DNA of 64,000 bases from Autumnicola lenta (GTDB taxonomy: Bacteria; Bacteroidota; Bacteroidia; Flavobacteriales; Flavobacteriaceae). Under the pieces are notes generated by a model. It worked only from the letters and a program-made list of their open reading frames with translations. It searched no databases and was not told where the DNA came from. Shown in pieces: positions 34,547 to 42,636 of the stretch (its first letter is position 1; every line of letters starts with the position of its first letter). The translations under genes and the position numbers were made by a program. The stretch is taken from contig NZ_JAVRHO010000002.1 in assembly GCF_031846515.1 (NCBI RefSeq), forward strand, positions 62,001-126,000. The letters run 5' to 3'.

Positions 34547-34774
34547 ATGAAAAAAGTAGTTTTAGTTTTTATAGTAGCCGTGTCCTGCTTTTTATATTCC
34601 TGTCGTGAAAGTACACAGGAGAAGACCGAAGAAGCGGTTGAAGCCATAGGTGAAGATATAGAAGAAAATACACGTGAAGCCGGACGTAAACTTAAAGAAG
34701 GCGCAGAGAAAATTGATAATAAAGTAGAGGAGGAACTTCAGGAATTGGAACGCCATGAAAACGAAGTCGAATAA
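34547..34774 (+). CDS. Small charged lipoprotein B
   Basis: A 75-residue paralogue of the preceding lipoprotein: signal peptide with lipobox FLYSC, then CRESTQEKTEEAVEAIG and a charged helical repeat with more Lys and Arg than copy A (REAGRKLKEGAEKI). The shared CRE[ST]T start of the mature part and the 11-residue periodicity suggest the same structural role, perhaps envelope stress or spacing. This is guesswork, as the family is uncharacterised. It converges on the polyprenyl synthase gene. Confidence 0.82.
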   Translation: MKKVVLVFIVAVSCFLYSCRESTQEKTEEAVEAIGEDIEENTREAGRKLKEGAEKIDNKVEEELQELERHENEVE

Positions 34775-34789
34775 ACGACATTTGCTACC

Positions 34790-35767
34790 CTACTTTTTTC
34801 GTTCTATCACGTAATTCACCATTAGCTCAAGTGAATCCCGGTAAGTGGAGGGTGGGTACTCTTCGAGAATCAATAACGCTTCCTGCTGGAATTCTGTCAT
34901 CTTTTGTTCAGCATATTCCAGACCTCCGCTGGTTTTAACAAATTCTATAACTTCTTTTACCCGCTTTTTATCTTTATTGTGCCTTTTGACTGAATTGATA
35001 AGCCAGGATTTCTCTTTACTCGAGCAATTATTTAGGGTATAAATAAGAGGCAACGTCATCTTTTGCTCTTTAATATCTATCCCGGTAGGCTTACCAATTT
35101 GAGCTTCTCCATAATCGAATAAATCATCCTTAATCTGGAAAGCCATTCCTATAAGCTCCCCGAATCTGCGCATCTTAATCATATCGTCAGAATCAGGTTT
35201 TACAGAAGCAGCGCCAAGACTACAACAAGCTGCAATTAAAGTAGCTGTCTTCTGCCGAATAATTTCGTAATAAACTTCTTCTGTAATATCTAATCGTCTT
35301 GCCTTTTCAATCTGCAGCAATTCGCCTTCACTCATCTCTCTTACCGCAACCGAAATTATCTTCAAAAGGTCAAAATCATTATTATCTATAGACAACAGTA
35401 ATCCTTTGGAGAGCAGATAATCGCCAACTAAAACCGCAATTTTATTCTTCCACAACGCATTAATACTGAAAAAACCCCGCCTTCGGTTAGAATCATCCAC
35501 AACATCATCGTGAACCAGTGTGGCGGTATGTATAAGTTCTATTACTGAAGCACCGCGATATGTCCGTTCGTTAACAGTGCCGCCGGAAACCATCTTAGCT
35601 ACGAGGAACACAAACATAGGCCGCATCTGCTTGCCTTTACGATTTACGATGTAGTGTGTAATCCTGTTAAGAAGTGCTACATTTGAAGACATGGACTGAA
35701 AGAACTTTTTTTCAAAAAGTTCCATCTCCTTTTCCACCGGAAGTTTTATTTGGGAAATTACCTTCAT
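34790..35767 (-). CDS. Polyprenyl diphosphate synthase
   Basis: A long-chain trans-prenyl transferase (octaprenyl/heptaprenyl type) of 325 residues that builds the side chain of menaquinone. The first aspartate-rich motif is HDDVVDDSNRRRG, the second KDDLFDYGE, with GKQMRP for diphosphate binding and IRQKTATLIAACC in between. TATCTTTG on the minus strand at 35786-35779 is a candidate -7 box very close to the start. Chain length cannot be fixed from sequence by eye. Confidence 0.93.
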   Translation of the reverse strand: MKVISQIKLPVEKEMELFEKKFFQSMSSNVALLNRITHYIVNRKGKQMRPMFVFLVAKMVSGGTVNERTYRGASVIELIHTATLVHDDVVDDSNRRRGFFSINALWKNKIAVLVGDYLLSKGLLLSIDNNDFDLLKIISVAVREMSEGELLQIEKARRLDITEEVYYEIIRQKTATLIAACCSLGAASVKPDSDDMIKMRRFGELIGMAFQIKDDLFDYGEAQIGKPTGIDIKEQKMTLPLIYTLNNCSSKEKSWLINSVKRHNKDKKRVKEVIEFVKTSGGLEYAEQKMTEFQQEALLILEEYPPSTYRDSLELMVNYVIERKK

Positions 35768-35827
35768 AAAGCAGGGAGCAAAGATAACTTTTTATGCGGA
35801 AATCCTGCTGCTTTTAGTCCCCGTAGA

Positions 35828-36871
35828 TTAAGCCGATTTATTTGCGAGCTGACCACAGGCTGCATCTATGTCTTTACCCCTGGAACGCCTTACGGTAACG
35901 GTAATTCCGTTTCTTTCGAGCATGTGCTGATACATAGTAGTAGCCTCAGCAGATGCTTGCTGGAAATGTCCGTCATCTATAGGATTATACTCAATCAAAT
36001 TTACCTTACAGGGAACCGCTTTACAAAAATCCACCAATGCCTGGGCCGCTACGCGATTATCATTAATATCCTTCCAAACGATATATTCATATGTAATTCT
36101 GCTCTTCGTCTTAGCGTACCAGTATTCCAAAGACTCTTTTAAATCTTTCAGCGGAAAAGTTTCGTTAAAAGGCATAATCTTCGTCCGCACCTCATCTATT
36201 GCCGAATGTAATGAAACTGCAAGTTTAATTTTCGCTTCATCATCAGCAAGTTTTTTAATCATTTTTGGAACGCCAGAAGTTGAAATGGTAATTCTTTTAG
36301 GAGACATTCCCAATCCTTCCTTAGAAGTGATTTTCTCAACAGCTTTCATCACGTTGTTGTAATTCATCAAAGGCTCGCCCATTCCCATAAAAACAATGTT
36401 AGAAAGCGGTTTATCGAAGTAAAGCCGGCTTTCGTTATCTATGGCAACTACCTGATCATAGATTTCGTCAGGATTGAGGTTGCGCATTCTTTTTAATTTG
36501 GCCGTTGCACAAAACTGGCAATCAAGACTACAACCAACTTGAGAAGAAACACAGGCAGTAGTACGTTTAGGCGTAGGGATGAGCACAGACTCCACAGTGA
36601 GGCTGTCGTGCAACTTTACGGCATTTTTAATCGTGCCATCGCTGCTGCGCTGCATCTGGTCCACCCTAATGTGATTAATAACAAAATTCTCCTTCAGCAT
36701 CTCACGGGTCTCTTTGGAAATGTTGGTCATTTCTTCAAAAGTATGGGCACTTTTGTTCCATAACCACTCATAAACCTGGCTCCCTCTAAAGGATTTATCT
36801 CCCTGGGAGACAAAGAATTCCTGAAGTTGCTTTTTGGTTAAAGCCCGTATATCTTTCTTTTCGTTTTTCAC
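35828..36871 (-). CDS. rlmN: 23S rRNA/tRNA A2503/A37 methyltransferase RlmN
   Basis: A radical SAM enzyme methylating C2 of A2503 in 23S rRNA and A37 in some tRNAs. The iron-sulfur motif is in GCSLDCQFCATA, with FMGMGEPLMN, KLAVSLHSA, NLIEYNPIDDG and the C-terminal DAACGQLANK carrying the second catalytic Cys. The frame is open to a TTG at 36886, but homologues begin just before KKDIRAL, so I chose the GTG at 36871. A TATTTTTG box ends only a few bases upstream, which would mean a very short or absent leader. Length is 347 residues. Confidence 0.95.
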   Translation of the reverse strand: MKNEKKDIRALTKKQLQEFFVSQGDKSFRGSQVYEWLWNKSAHTFEEMTNISKETREMLKENFVINHIRVDQMQRSSDGTIKNAVKLHDSLTVESVLIPTPKRTTACVSSQVGCSLDCQFCATAKLKRMRNLNPDEIYDQVVAIDNESRLYFDKPLSNIVFMGMGEPLMNYNNVMKAVEKITSKEGLGMSPKRITISTSGVPKMIKKLADDEAKIKLAVSLHSAIDEVRTKIMPFNETFPLKDLKESLEYWYAKTKSRITYEYIVWKDINDNRVAAQALVDFCKAVPCKVNLIEYNPIDDGHFQQASAEATTMYQHMLERNGITVTVRRSRGKDIDAACGQLANKSA

Positions 36872-36887
36872 GCTGCAAAAATACAAA

Positions 36888-36922
36888 AGACCCCACAGGT
36901 TTCAGAAACCTGTGGGGTCTTT
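36888..36922 (-). terminator. Strong terminator after queA
   Basis: A 15- to 17-base-pair stem (AGACCCCACAGGTTTC with its complement) has a tiny loop and T/A runs on both sides. It lies between the queA stop and the rlmN start, both on the minus strand. Confidence 0.88.
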
Positions 36923-36943
36923 TTCAAATTATTATTTAAGAGG

Positions 36944-37993
36944 CTATAAAATCAACATAGCATCTCCGTAAGTATAGAATTTATATCCTTCCTTTACAGC
37001 CTCATCATAAGCTCTTTTCATAAAATCGTGTCCTGCAAATGCAGAAACCATCATTAAAAGCGTAGATTTTGGAGTATGGAAGTTAGTAATCATACAATTA
37101 GCAATACTAAAATCGTAAGGAGGGAAAATAAATTTATTGGTCCAGCCTCCAAACTCATTAAGCGTAAGATTCGAAGAAACCGAGCTTTCCAAAGCGCGCA
37201 TTACTGTCGTTCCAACAGCACAAACTTTACGTCTTTCCGTTTTCGCCTTATTAATTGTTTCCACTGCCGGACCTTCAATAAAAGCTTCTTCGCTGTCCAT
37301 TTTGTGCTTGGAAAGATCTTCCACTTCCACCGGACTAAAAGTCCCCAATCCAACATGAAGGGTAACTTCAGCAAAATCGATTCCTTTAATTTCAAGACGC
37401 TTTAACAGGTGCTTAGAAAAGTGTAATCCTGCAGTAGGTGCCGCAACAGCACCTTCTTTTTTCGCATATATCGTCTGGTAACGCTCCTCATCTGAAGCTT
37501 CTACCTCTCGTTTGATATACTTTGGAAGCGGAGTTTCCCCCAATTCATTTAATTTTTTTCTGAAGTCTATATAAGAACCGTCATACAAAAACCTCAATGT
37601 ACGACCCCTGGAAGTTGTATTATCGATAACTTCTGCAACAAGACTTTCGTCATCGCCAAAATATAACTTGTTCCCGATCCTAATTTTTCTTGCCGGGTCC
37701 ACCAACACATCCCAAAGCTTGGTTTCAGGATTTAACTCCCTTAAAAGGAACACTTCGATCCTGGCTCCGGTTTTTTCCTTGTTTCCAAAAAGCCTTGCAG
37801 GAAACACTTTGGTATTGTTAAGTACCATTACATCCTGCGGATCAAAATACTCTATCAGGTCCTTAAATTGCCTGTGTTCAATAGTTTGATCCTTCCTGTT
37901 TAGCACCATTAGCTTTGCCTCATCCCTGTTTTCTGAAGGATATTCAGCCAAAAGTTCTTTTGGAAGTTCAAAATTGAAGTGTGAAAGTTTCAT
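36944..37993 (-). CDS. queA: S-adenosylmethionine:tRNA ribosyltransferase-isomerase
   Basis: QueA transfers the ribosyl part of SAM to 7-aminomethyl-7-deazaguanine in tRNA during queuosine synthesis. Family blocks are EYPSENRDEAKLMV, VLNNTKVFPARL, PKYIKREVEASDEERYQT, AAPTAGLHF, LHVGLGTFSPVEVEDL and NFHTPKSTLLMMVSAF. Two in-frame ATGs lie six bases apart (37999 and 37993); the second gives the usual MKLSHFNFELP start. The cytoplasmic enzyme is 349 residues. It is transcribed from its own promoter and closed by a strong hairpin. Confidence 0.95.
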   Translation of the reverse strand: MKLSHFNFELPKELLAEYPSENRDEAKLMVLNRKDQTIEHRQFKDLIEYFDPQDVMVLNNTKVFPARLFGNKEKTGARIEVFLLRELNPETKLWDVLVDPARKIRIGNKLYFGDDESLVAEVIDNTTSRGRTLRFLYDGSYIDFRKKLNELGETPLPKYIKREVEASDEERYQTIYAKKEGAVAAPTAGLHFSKHLLKRLEIKGIDFAEVTLHVGLGTFSPVEVEDLSKHKMDSEEAFIEGPAVETINKAKTERRKVCAVGTTVMRALESSVSSNLTLNEFGGWTNKFIFPPYDFSIANCMITNFHTPKSTLLMMVSAFAGHDFMKRAYDEAVKEGYKFYTYGDAMLIL

Positions 37994-38019
37994 TCCCATA
38001 GTTGAATTTTTAAAGGGGG

Positions 38020-38051
38020 CAAATATACAACCTCAACATAGGGGTTGTCAA
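38020..38051 (-). promoter_or_regulatory. queA promoter
   Basis: On the minus strand TTG (38051-38049), a 21-base spacer and TATATTTG (38027-38020) match the Bacteroidota consensus, about 26 bases before the queA start. Confidence 0.6.
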
Positions 38052-38135
38052 GTAAATAGCACTTTATTTAAAAAATGATTTCTTCGGAAGGAAATAGTGC
38101 CGAAAATTGCCGTTTTGAAGGCTATTCTTAAATTG

Positions 38136-38177
38136 AAACAGGAAACAGGAAACAGGAAACAGGAGACAGGAGACAAG
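38136..38177. repeat. Heptamer tandem array (AAACAGG)
   Basis: Four exact copies of AAACAGG (38136-38163) are followed by AGACAGG and AGACAAG. The array adjoins the first 256-bp unit; later units retain only one or two heptamers, so copy number varies between units and slippage is likely. Confidence 0.9.
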
Positions 38178-38683
38178 AACCAGGATGTGTGAAAAACCAT
38201 TACAACTTATGAATTTCAGCAGAAATTCGTGACAAAAGATTCCATTTGAGATTTTACAATCTACTCCTGAAAAATATATAGGTCGAAAATCAGCATTTTT
38301 CAGCCCTTCTTAATTTCCATTGTGAATAACAAAAGAACTTCAGGGTTTTTCTGAAGAACCAGTACCTCCTCAAGGCCGATAATTGCCATTTTGGAGCGTT
38401 CATCTTAAATTGAACCATGAAACAGGAGACAAGAACCAGGATGCGTGAAAAACCATCACAACTTATGAATTTCAGCAGAAATTCGTGACAAAAGATTCCA
38501 TTTGAGATTTTACAACCTGCTCCTGAAAAATATATAGGTCGAAAATCAGCATTTTTCAGCCCTTCTTAATTTCCATTGTGAATAACAAAAGAACTTCAGG
38601 GTTTTTCTGAAGAACCAGTACCTCCTCAAGGCCGATAATTGCCATTTTGGAGCGTTCATCTTAAATTGAACCATGAAACAGGA
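38172..38683. repeat. 256-bp tandem direct repeat, two full copies
   Basis: Units 38172-38427 and 38428-38683 are nearly identical (a handful of substitutions, such as GATGTGTG against GATGCGTG). A degenerate partial third copy runs on from 38684, where the CGAAAATTGGCATTTTTCAG end is still recognisable at about 38765-38784. A degenerate partial copy also precedes it at about 38100-38140. No frame is open and no gene is seen. Within the unit, CTTCAGGGTTTTTCTGAAG forms a hairpin. The block separates queA from aroA. Confidence 0.9.
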
Positions 38684-38781
38684 GACAAGAATCAGAAGAA
38701 TCACTGAAAGGACCTTCTGCGGACACACTTGAGATTATTCGTGAATTCGTGGCGGAACTACAGGTCGAAAATTGGCATTTT

Positions 38782-40008
38782 TCAGCCTTCTCTTTGTACA
38801 TAAAATCCCAGGCTTTCCAGATCTTCCCAAAAATCTGGATAGGATTTTGAAACTACCATAGCGTCTTCAACTTTAAACGGCACTTTAAGAGCAAGCGGCG
38901 CAAATGCCATTGCCATCCTGTGATCGTTATAAGTAGCCACAGAAGCCCCTTCATTGAACGTTTTTACCGGATGCAGCCTTAGACTGTCGTTCGTAATGTC
39001 CACCTTTGCCCCAAATTTTTCAATTTCGTTCTTTAAAGCGACTAATCTATCGGTTTCTTTGATCTTCAGCGTATGTAAACCGGTTAACTGACATTCAATT
39101 CCCAAAGCTAGACAGGTTACAGCAATTGTCTGAGCAATATCCGGTGAATTCTGAAGATCTTCAGTGATCCTCTTAGGCTTTTTACAGGGCTTTTTCTTCA
39201 GAATAATGGAATCCTTTTCATATTCTGTTTCCACTCCCAACTGGCTATATATTTTTGCCAAACACGAATCGCCCTGGAGGCTGGTTTTACGATAATTGGA
39301 TAATTTTAGCTCTGCCTCATCACAAATGGCAGCGATACTGTAAAAATAAGAGGCTGAACTCCAGTCCGATTCGATATTGATCGTTTTCGAAGGCAGGCTT
39401 TCTACAGGTTCAATTTTGATTCTGTTATTCTTAAACTCTCCTTTGATGCCGGCGTGCTGCAACATTTCCAGCGTCATGGAAATGTACGGTGCCGAGGTAA
39501 TTTGCCCATCCAGCTTGATCTGTAGTCCGTTTGGAAGTGAAGGTGCAATTAACATTAACGCCGAAATGTACTGGCTGCTGATATTTGCCTGCACCACTAC
39601 CTCATCTTTAACGAGTTTTTTCCCTTTTATCCTTAGCGGAGGAAAACCCTGCTCCTTTTCATAAGAAATATCTGCTCCTATACTTTTAAGTGCCTCAACC
39701 AGTAGTTTAACTGGTCGCTCCTGCATGCGCGGACTTCCTGTGAGTACTACTTCCCTGCCCTCTTTAGCTGCAAAATATGCTGTTAAAAACCGCATGGCAG
39801 TACCTGCATGATGTATATCTACGATCTCATCTTCAGACTGAAGCGCCTTCTTCATCACCTGGGTATCATCACTATTGGACAGATTTTTTACCTGCAGTGA
39901 AGGAAATAAAGATTGAAGAATAAGAAGCCTGTTGGATTCGCTTTTAGAACCGGTTATTTGTAATTTTCCAAAAAGCCTTTTTTCAGAATGTGATATTTTG
40001 ATTTCCAT
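38782..40008 (-). CDS. aroA: 3-phosphoshikimate 1-carboxyvinyltransferase
   Basis: EPSP synthase joins shikimate-3-phosphate and phosphoenolpyruvate in the common aromatic pathway. Motifs are GSKSESNRLLILQSL near the N-terminus (phosphate-binding Lys-Ser), HHAGTAMRFLTAYFA, SRQYIS-like SSQYISALMLIAPSL, LKIKETDRLVALKNE and DHRMAMAFAPLA. The N-terminal SNR and the AGTAMRF loop diverge somewhat from E. coli but fit Bacteroidota copies. The C-terminus runs into the relic of the third 256-bp repeat. Upstream genes (small membrane protein, MazG-like) are tightly spaced, suggesting one transcript. Confidence 0.95.
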   Translation of the reverse strand: MEIKISHSEKRLFGKLQITGSKSESNRLLILQSLFPSLQVKNLSNSDDTQVMKKALQSEDEIVDIHHAGTAMRFLTAYFAAKEGREVVLTGSPRMQERPVKLLVEALKSIGADISYEKEQGFPPLRIKGKKLVKDEVVVQANISSQYISALMLIAPSLPNGLQIKLDGQITSAPYISMTLEMLQHAGIKGEFKNNRIKIEPVESLPSKTINIESDWSSASYFYSIAAICDEAELKLSNYRKTSLQGDSCLAKIYSQLGVETEYEKDSIILKKKPCKKPKRITEDLQNSPDIAQTIAVTCLALGIECQLTGLHTLKIKETDRLVALKNEIEKFGAKVDITNDSLRLHPVKTFNEGASVATYNDHRMAMAFAPLALKVPFKVEDAMVVSKSYPDFWEDLESLGFYVQREG

Positions 40009-40013
40009 ATAAT

Positions 40014-40283
40014 TCAGTTATCGGAATTTTCTTCTCGTTTTTCCTTCGATCTAAACTGGCCATAAGCAACTATAACTCCATAAAAAAGAGCGGCTCCAAG
40101 TTGGGCTAAAATATACCTTAGCAACTTGTCCCCGGCAATATGATCGTTGTAATAATTTTCAAAAGCAAAACCGCCATATTCAAAAAGAATTGAAATGAGA
40201 TTGTAAAGAATGGCAAATATTAGCCCCAGTACAACTACAGACTTCCAGTATTTCCTTTGTGAGACAATGCTCTTAAACCCCAT
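40014..40283 (-). CDS. Small two-TM membrane protein
   Basis: An 89-residue protein with two hydrophobic helices (about 15-35, VVVLGLIFAILYNLISILF, and about 58-78) joined by a charged loop containing FENYYNDHIAGDK, and a basic/acidic C-terminal tail. It resembles short uncharacterised flavobacterial membrane proteins; no function is assigned. It is fitted between the MazG-like gene (no gap) and aroA (five bases), so it is almost certainly cotranscribed. Confidence 0.8.
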   Translation of the reverse strand: MGFKSIVSQRKYWKSVVVLGLIFAILYNLISILFEYGGFAFENYYNDHIAGDKLLRYILAQLGAALFYGVIVAYGQFRSKEKREENSDN

Positions 40284-40610
40284 TTACTTCAGCTTTTCAT
40301 TATTGTGGTGCCTGTCGTGATCCCGTCTTGTCTTCAAATCCAATTTTTTATCGAACGCTTTTTGAAGATCGACGCCAGTTTGATTTGCAAGGCATAAAAT
40401 TACAAAAACAACATCTGCCAATTCCTCTCCAAGGTCTTTATTTTTATCACTTTCTTTCTCACTTTGCTCCCCATAACGACGGGCAATAATCCTGGCAACC
40501 TCCCCAACCTCTTCGGTAAGTTGCGCCATGTTTGTGAGCTCGTTGAAATAACGTACTCCGTGTTCATTTATCCATTCGTCAACAGCTTTTTGAGCGTCCT
40601 GTATATTCAT
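40284..40610 (-). CDS. MazG-like nucleotide pyrophosphohydrolase
   Basis: A 108-residue all-alpha NTP pyrophosphatase. The metal-binding pattern is visible as LTEEVGEVARII followed by GEELADVVFVIL (ExxE...ExxD). It probably hydrolyses unwanted or modified dNTPs to the monophosphate. The C-terminus is His/Asp/Arg-rich (RRDHDRHHNN). It lies three bases after the DUF3857 gene at 40614 on the same strand and directly before the small membrane protein gene. Confidence 0.9.
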   Translation of the reverse strand: MNIQDAQKAVDEWINEHGVRYFNELTNMAQLTEEVGEVARIIARRYGEQSEKESDKNKDLGEELADVVFVILCLANQTGVDLQKAFDKKLDLKTRRDHDRHHNNEKLK

Positions 40611-40613
40611 TTT

Positions 40614-42623
40614 TTATATTTTGGAAAGAACTATTGCTTCGGTTTGTTTTTCAATAATCTGGCTGTAAAACTTCTTTAAACCTTCATAATCTTCAGGCGT
40701 AAAATAGGTTTTTGGCAAATCCAAAGTAGATCTTATACTTAAGACAGATCCACTTTGCTGTACAAGAAAGGTATATTTTACTTCTCCCCCATTAAGCTGG
40801 AAAATTCCACTTTCGGGAACAGATTCCAGGATATACCCCTCCGGAGCAACAAAAGTAATATTTTCATTTTGTAAGGAAGGAAAATCAAAGAAAATTGGGT
40901 AATTTCTCTCATCGGCTTTAAACGGGTTTTCCCTAACTGCATCGAACAAAAACGGCTGTAAATAAATTTTCCCGTTGATTTCCTCTACCGCATTCTTTGC
41001 TGTAAAAGTATAAGCTTCCCTAATATTTTCACTTATGTCCTTTTTATTATCAACAACAAGTTCTGAAATAGTAAATCCCCCTAATTTTGATTCCAGTTTT
41101 TCCAGATATTTCTCATCACTCATGCCGTTATTTTCACGGAATCGCTTCGCATACAACCCCTGATGTGCTTTACTGGCTTTACCCTCCAGTTTAAGACTGT
41201 CGTTTAACCCCAGATACATATACACTTTTTCTTCAGAAACCGTATTAGGAATAAGGTCCACCCAGTCTGAACTACCTTCTTCTCGTATAAGTCTACCCTG
41301 AAAATTTCTGGCACGCTTCGGCAGCTCTCCTATAGCAGCTAAGGGATCTGTAGCATCCAACAGCACGGTTTGATCCTGAAGTTCTACACAGGAAACTACA
41401 TAATTAAACCCATTCCTTGTAGGAAACACAGGAATCCCGTTATCTGGTGTACTTATAAGCACGGGATTGGCGGTTAAACCTGCATATCTAAGCATGGCTG
41501 TAAGCATCAGGTTAATATCTGCACAGTTCCCAACTCCCTCTTTATATGCAGATTTAAGACCATTTTCTGCATAGCATCCCACAAAGTCATTCCATCTCAC
41601 TTTTTTCTTTACAAAACCATATATCAGTGCTACTTTGGTTTCAGGATTGGAAACTCCTTTAAGAAGTTCATCAATATCTTTCCTAAAATACCGCTCCTGG
41701 TCTAATTCACTTCCCAGGCTGCCATCATAGATAGTTTTAGTAACCTTCTCCCAGCTTTCAGTTAAATTCTTTACGGGCGAATTGGGGAATTTTGTAAACA
41801 TAAGTTCCCATTTTATATAAGCAGCGTAATTTTCGAGATAATCAACAAAAGGTTCTTCTTTTAAAGCAGGGATATCATCCTGGTTAATCTCATAAACATC
41901 CAGCTTGTAATCTATAGAATTACTGGAATAATTAGACGACATTGTCCAGCCATTATTCCTTCTATTGCTCTCCTGATAAGTATATCTAAAAGTGTCACCA
42001 GATTTGTCTATATTAAAAATTAAACCGGATTTAAGGTTAGAATGCAGCTTAAATCCAAAAAATTCGGGAATTTTCACCTTCACTTCCATTCTATTAACAG
42101 GAATAGTATATTGCAACCTGGTGTCCCCTATACGAGTTAAGAACGGAGATCGAATGGTATATGAAAATTCAATTACACTCCCGTCTGTAACAGCTGGCAT
42201 AGTAAATTTTGTTTTAAGACGGTATTTGTTGACTTCTTCATCAAAGATCCCATCTTTGTGCAGCTTTTCATCTTCAAGTTTACCATTTACAATATTGTAG
42301 GTATTTCCTTTAACATTAATAATTTTTTGCCGATCGGATCCACTCTGATAAGCTGTAATTTCTTTGGTTGCCCAGTCAAATCCCTCTTTATTATAAATTT
42401 TTATACGTTCGTGAACATCAGTTACAAGAGTGAATCCTGTATTTTGGTTTAACTCATAATAAGTGTCTTCACTTTTATAAAGAATGACTGCATTAGCTGC
42501 GGAATCCAAAGGGTGAACTTTTTCCAGCACTTCTTCTTCGGAAACTTTTCCGAATTTAAAGTCCTGCGAGAAAAGAGGGTTCATAACAAAAAATGTAATG
42601 AGGAGGAAGTAGTAATTTTTCAT
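40614..42623 (-). CDS. DUF3857/transglutaminase-fold exported protein, copy 1
   Basis: A 669-residue protein with a signal peptide (cleavage near LFSQ), an N-terminal DUF3857 beta domain (about 60-230), a transglutaminase-like core (about 310-440) and a C-terminal DUF2569/DUF3858-like beta domain. The core keeps Cys367 in GVGNCADIN but the usual His position reads FNYVV, so the catalytic triad is incomplete. It is the last of three tandem paralogues. The function is unknown; a periplasmic peptide or cell-wall binding role is possible. Confidence 0.85.
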   Translation of the reverse strand: MKNYYFLLITFFVMNPLFSQDFKFGKVSEEEVLEKVHPLDSAANAVILYKSEDTYYELNQNTGFTLVTDVHERIKIYNKEGFDWATKEITAYQSGSDRQKIINVKGNTYNIVNGKLEDEKLHKDGIFDEEVNKYRLKTKFTMPAVTDGSVIEFSYTIRSPFLTRIGDTRLQYTIPVNRMEVKVKIPEFFGFKLHSNLKSGLIFNIDKSGDTFRYTYQESNRRNNGWTMSSNYSSNSIDYKLDVYEINQDDIPALKEEPFVDYLENYAAYIKWELMFTKFPNSPVKNLTESWEKVTKTIYDGSLGSELDQERYFRKDIDELLKGVSNPETKVALIYGFVKKKVRWNDFVGCYAENGLKSAYKEGVGNCADINLMLTAMLRYAGLTANPVLISTPDNGIPVFPTRNGFNYVVSCVELQDQTVLLDATDPLAAIGELPKRARNFQGRLIREEGSSDWVDLIPNTVSEEKVYMYLGLNDSLKLEGKASKAHQGLYAKRFRENNGMSDEKYLEKLESKLGGFTISELVVDNKKDISENIREAYTFTAKNAVEEINGKIYLQPFLFDAVRENPFKADERNYPIFFDFPSLQNENITFVAPEGYILESVPESGIFQLNGGEVKYTFLVQQSGSVLSIRSTLDLPKTYFTPEDYEGLKKFYSQIIEKQTEAIVLSKI

Positions 42624-42636
42624 ATTAGCTATTGAA

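Noticed and set aside
36888..36922. Hairpin upstream of rlmN as a riboswitch or attenuator for rlmN.
   Set aside because: It follows the queA stop directly, has a perfect stem with T runs, and lies upstream of the likely rlmN -7 box, so it is best read as the queA terminator.
38136..38683. Repeat block considered as a CRISPR array.
   Set aside because: Heptamers without spacers and two adjacent 256-base units; there are no regular repeat-spacer alternation and no cas genes.
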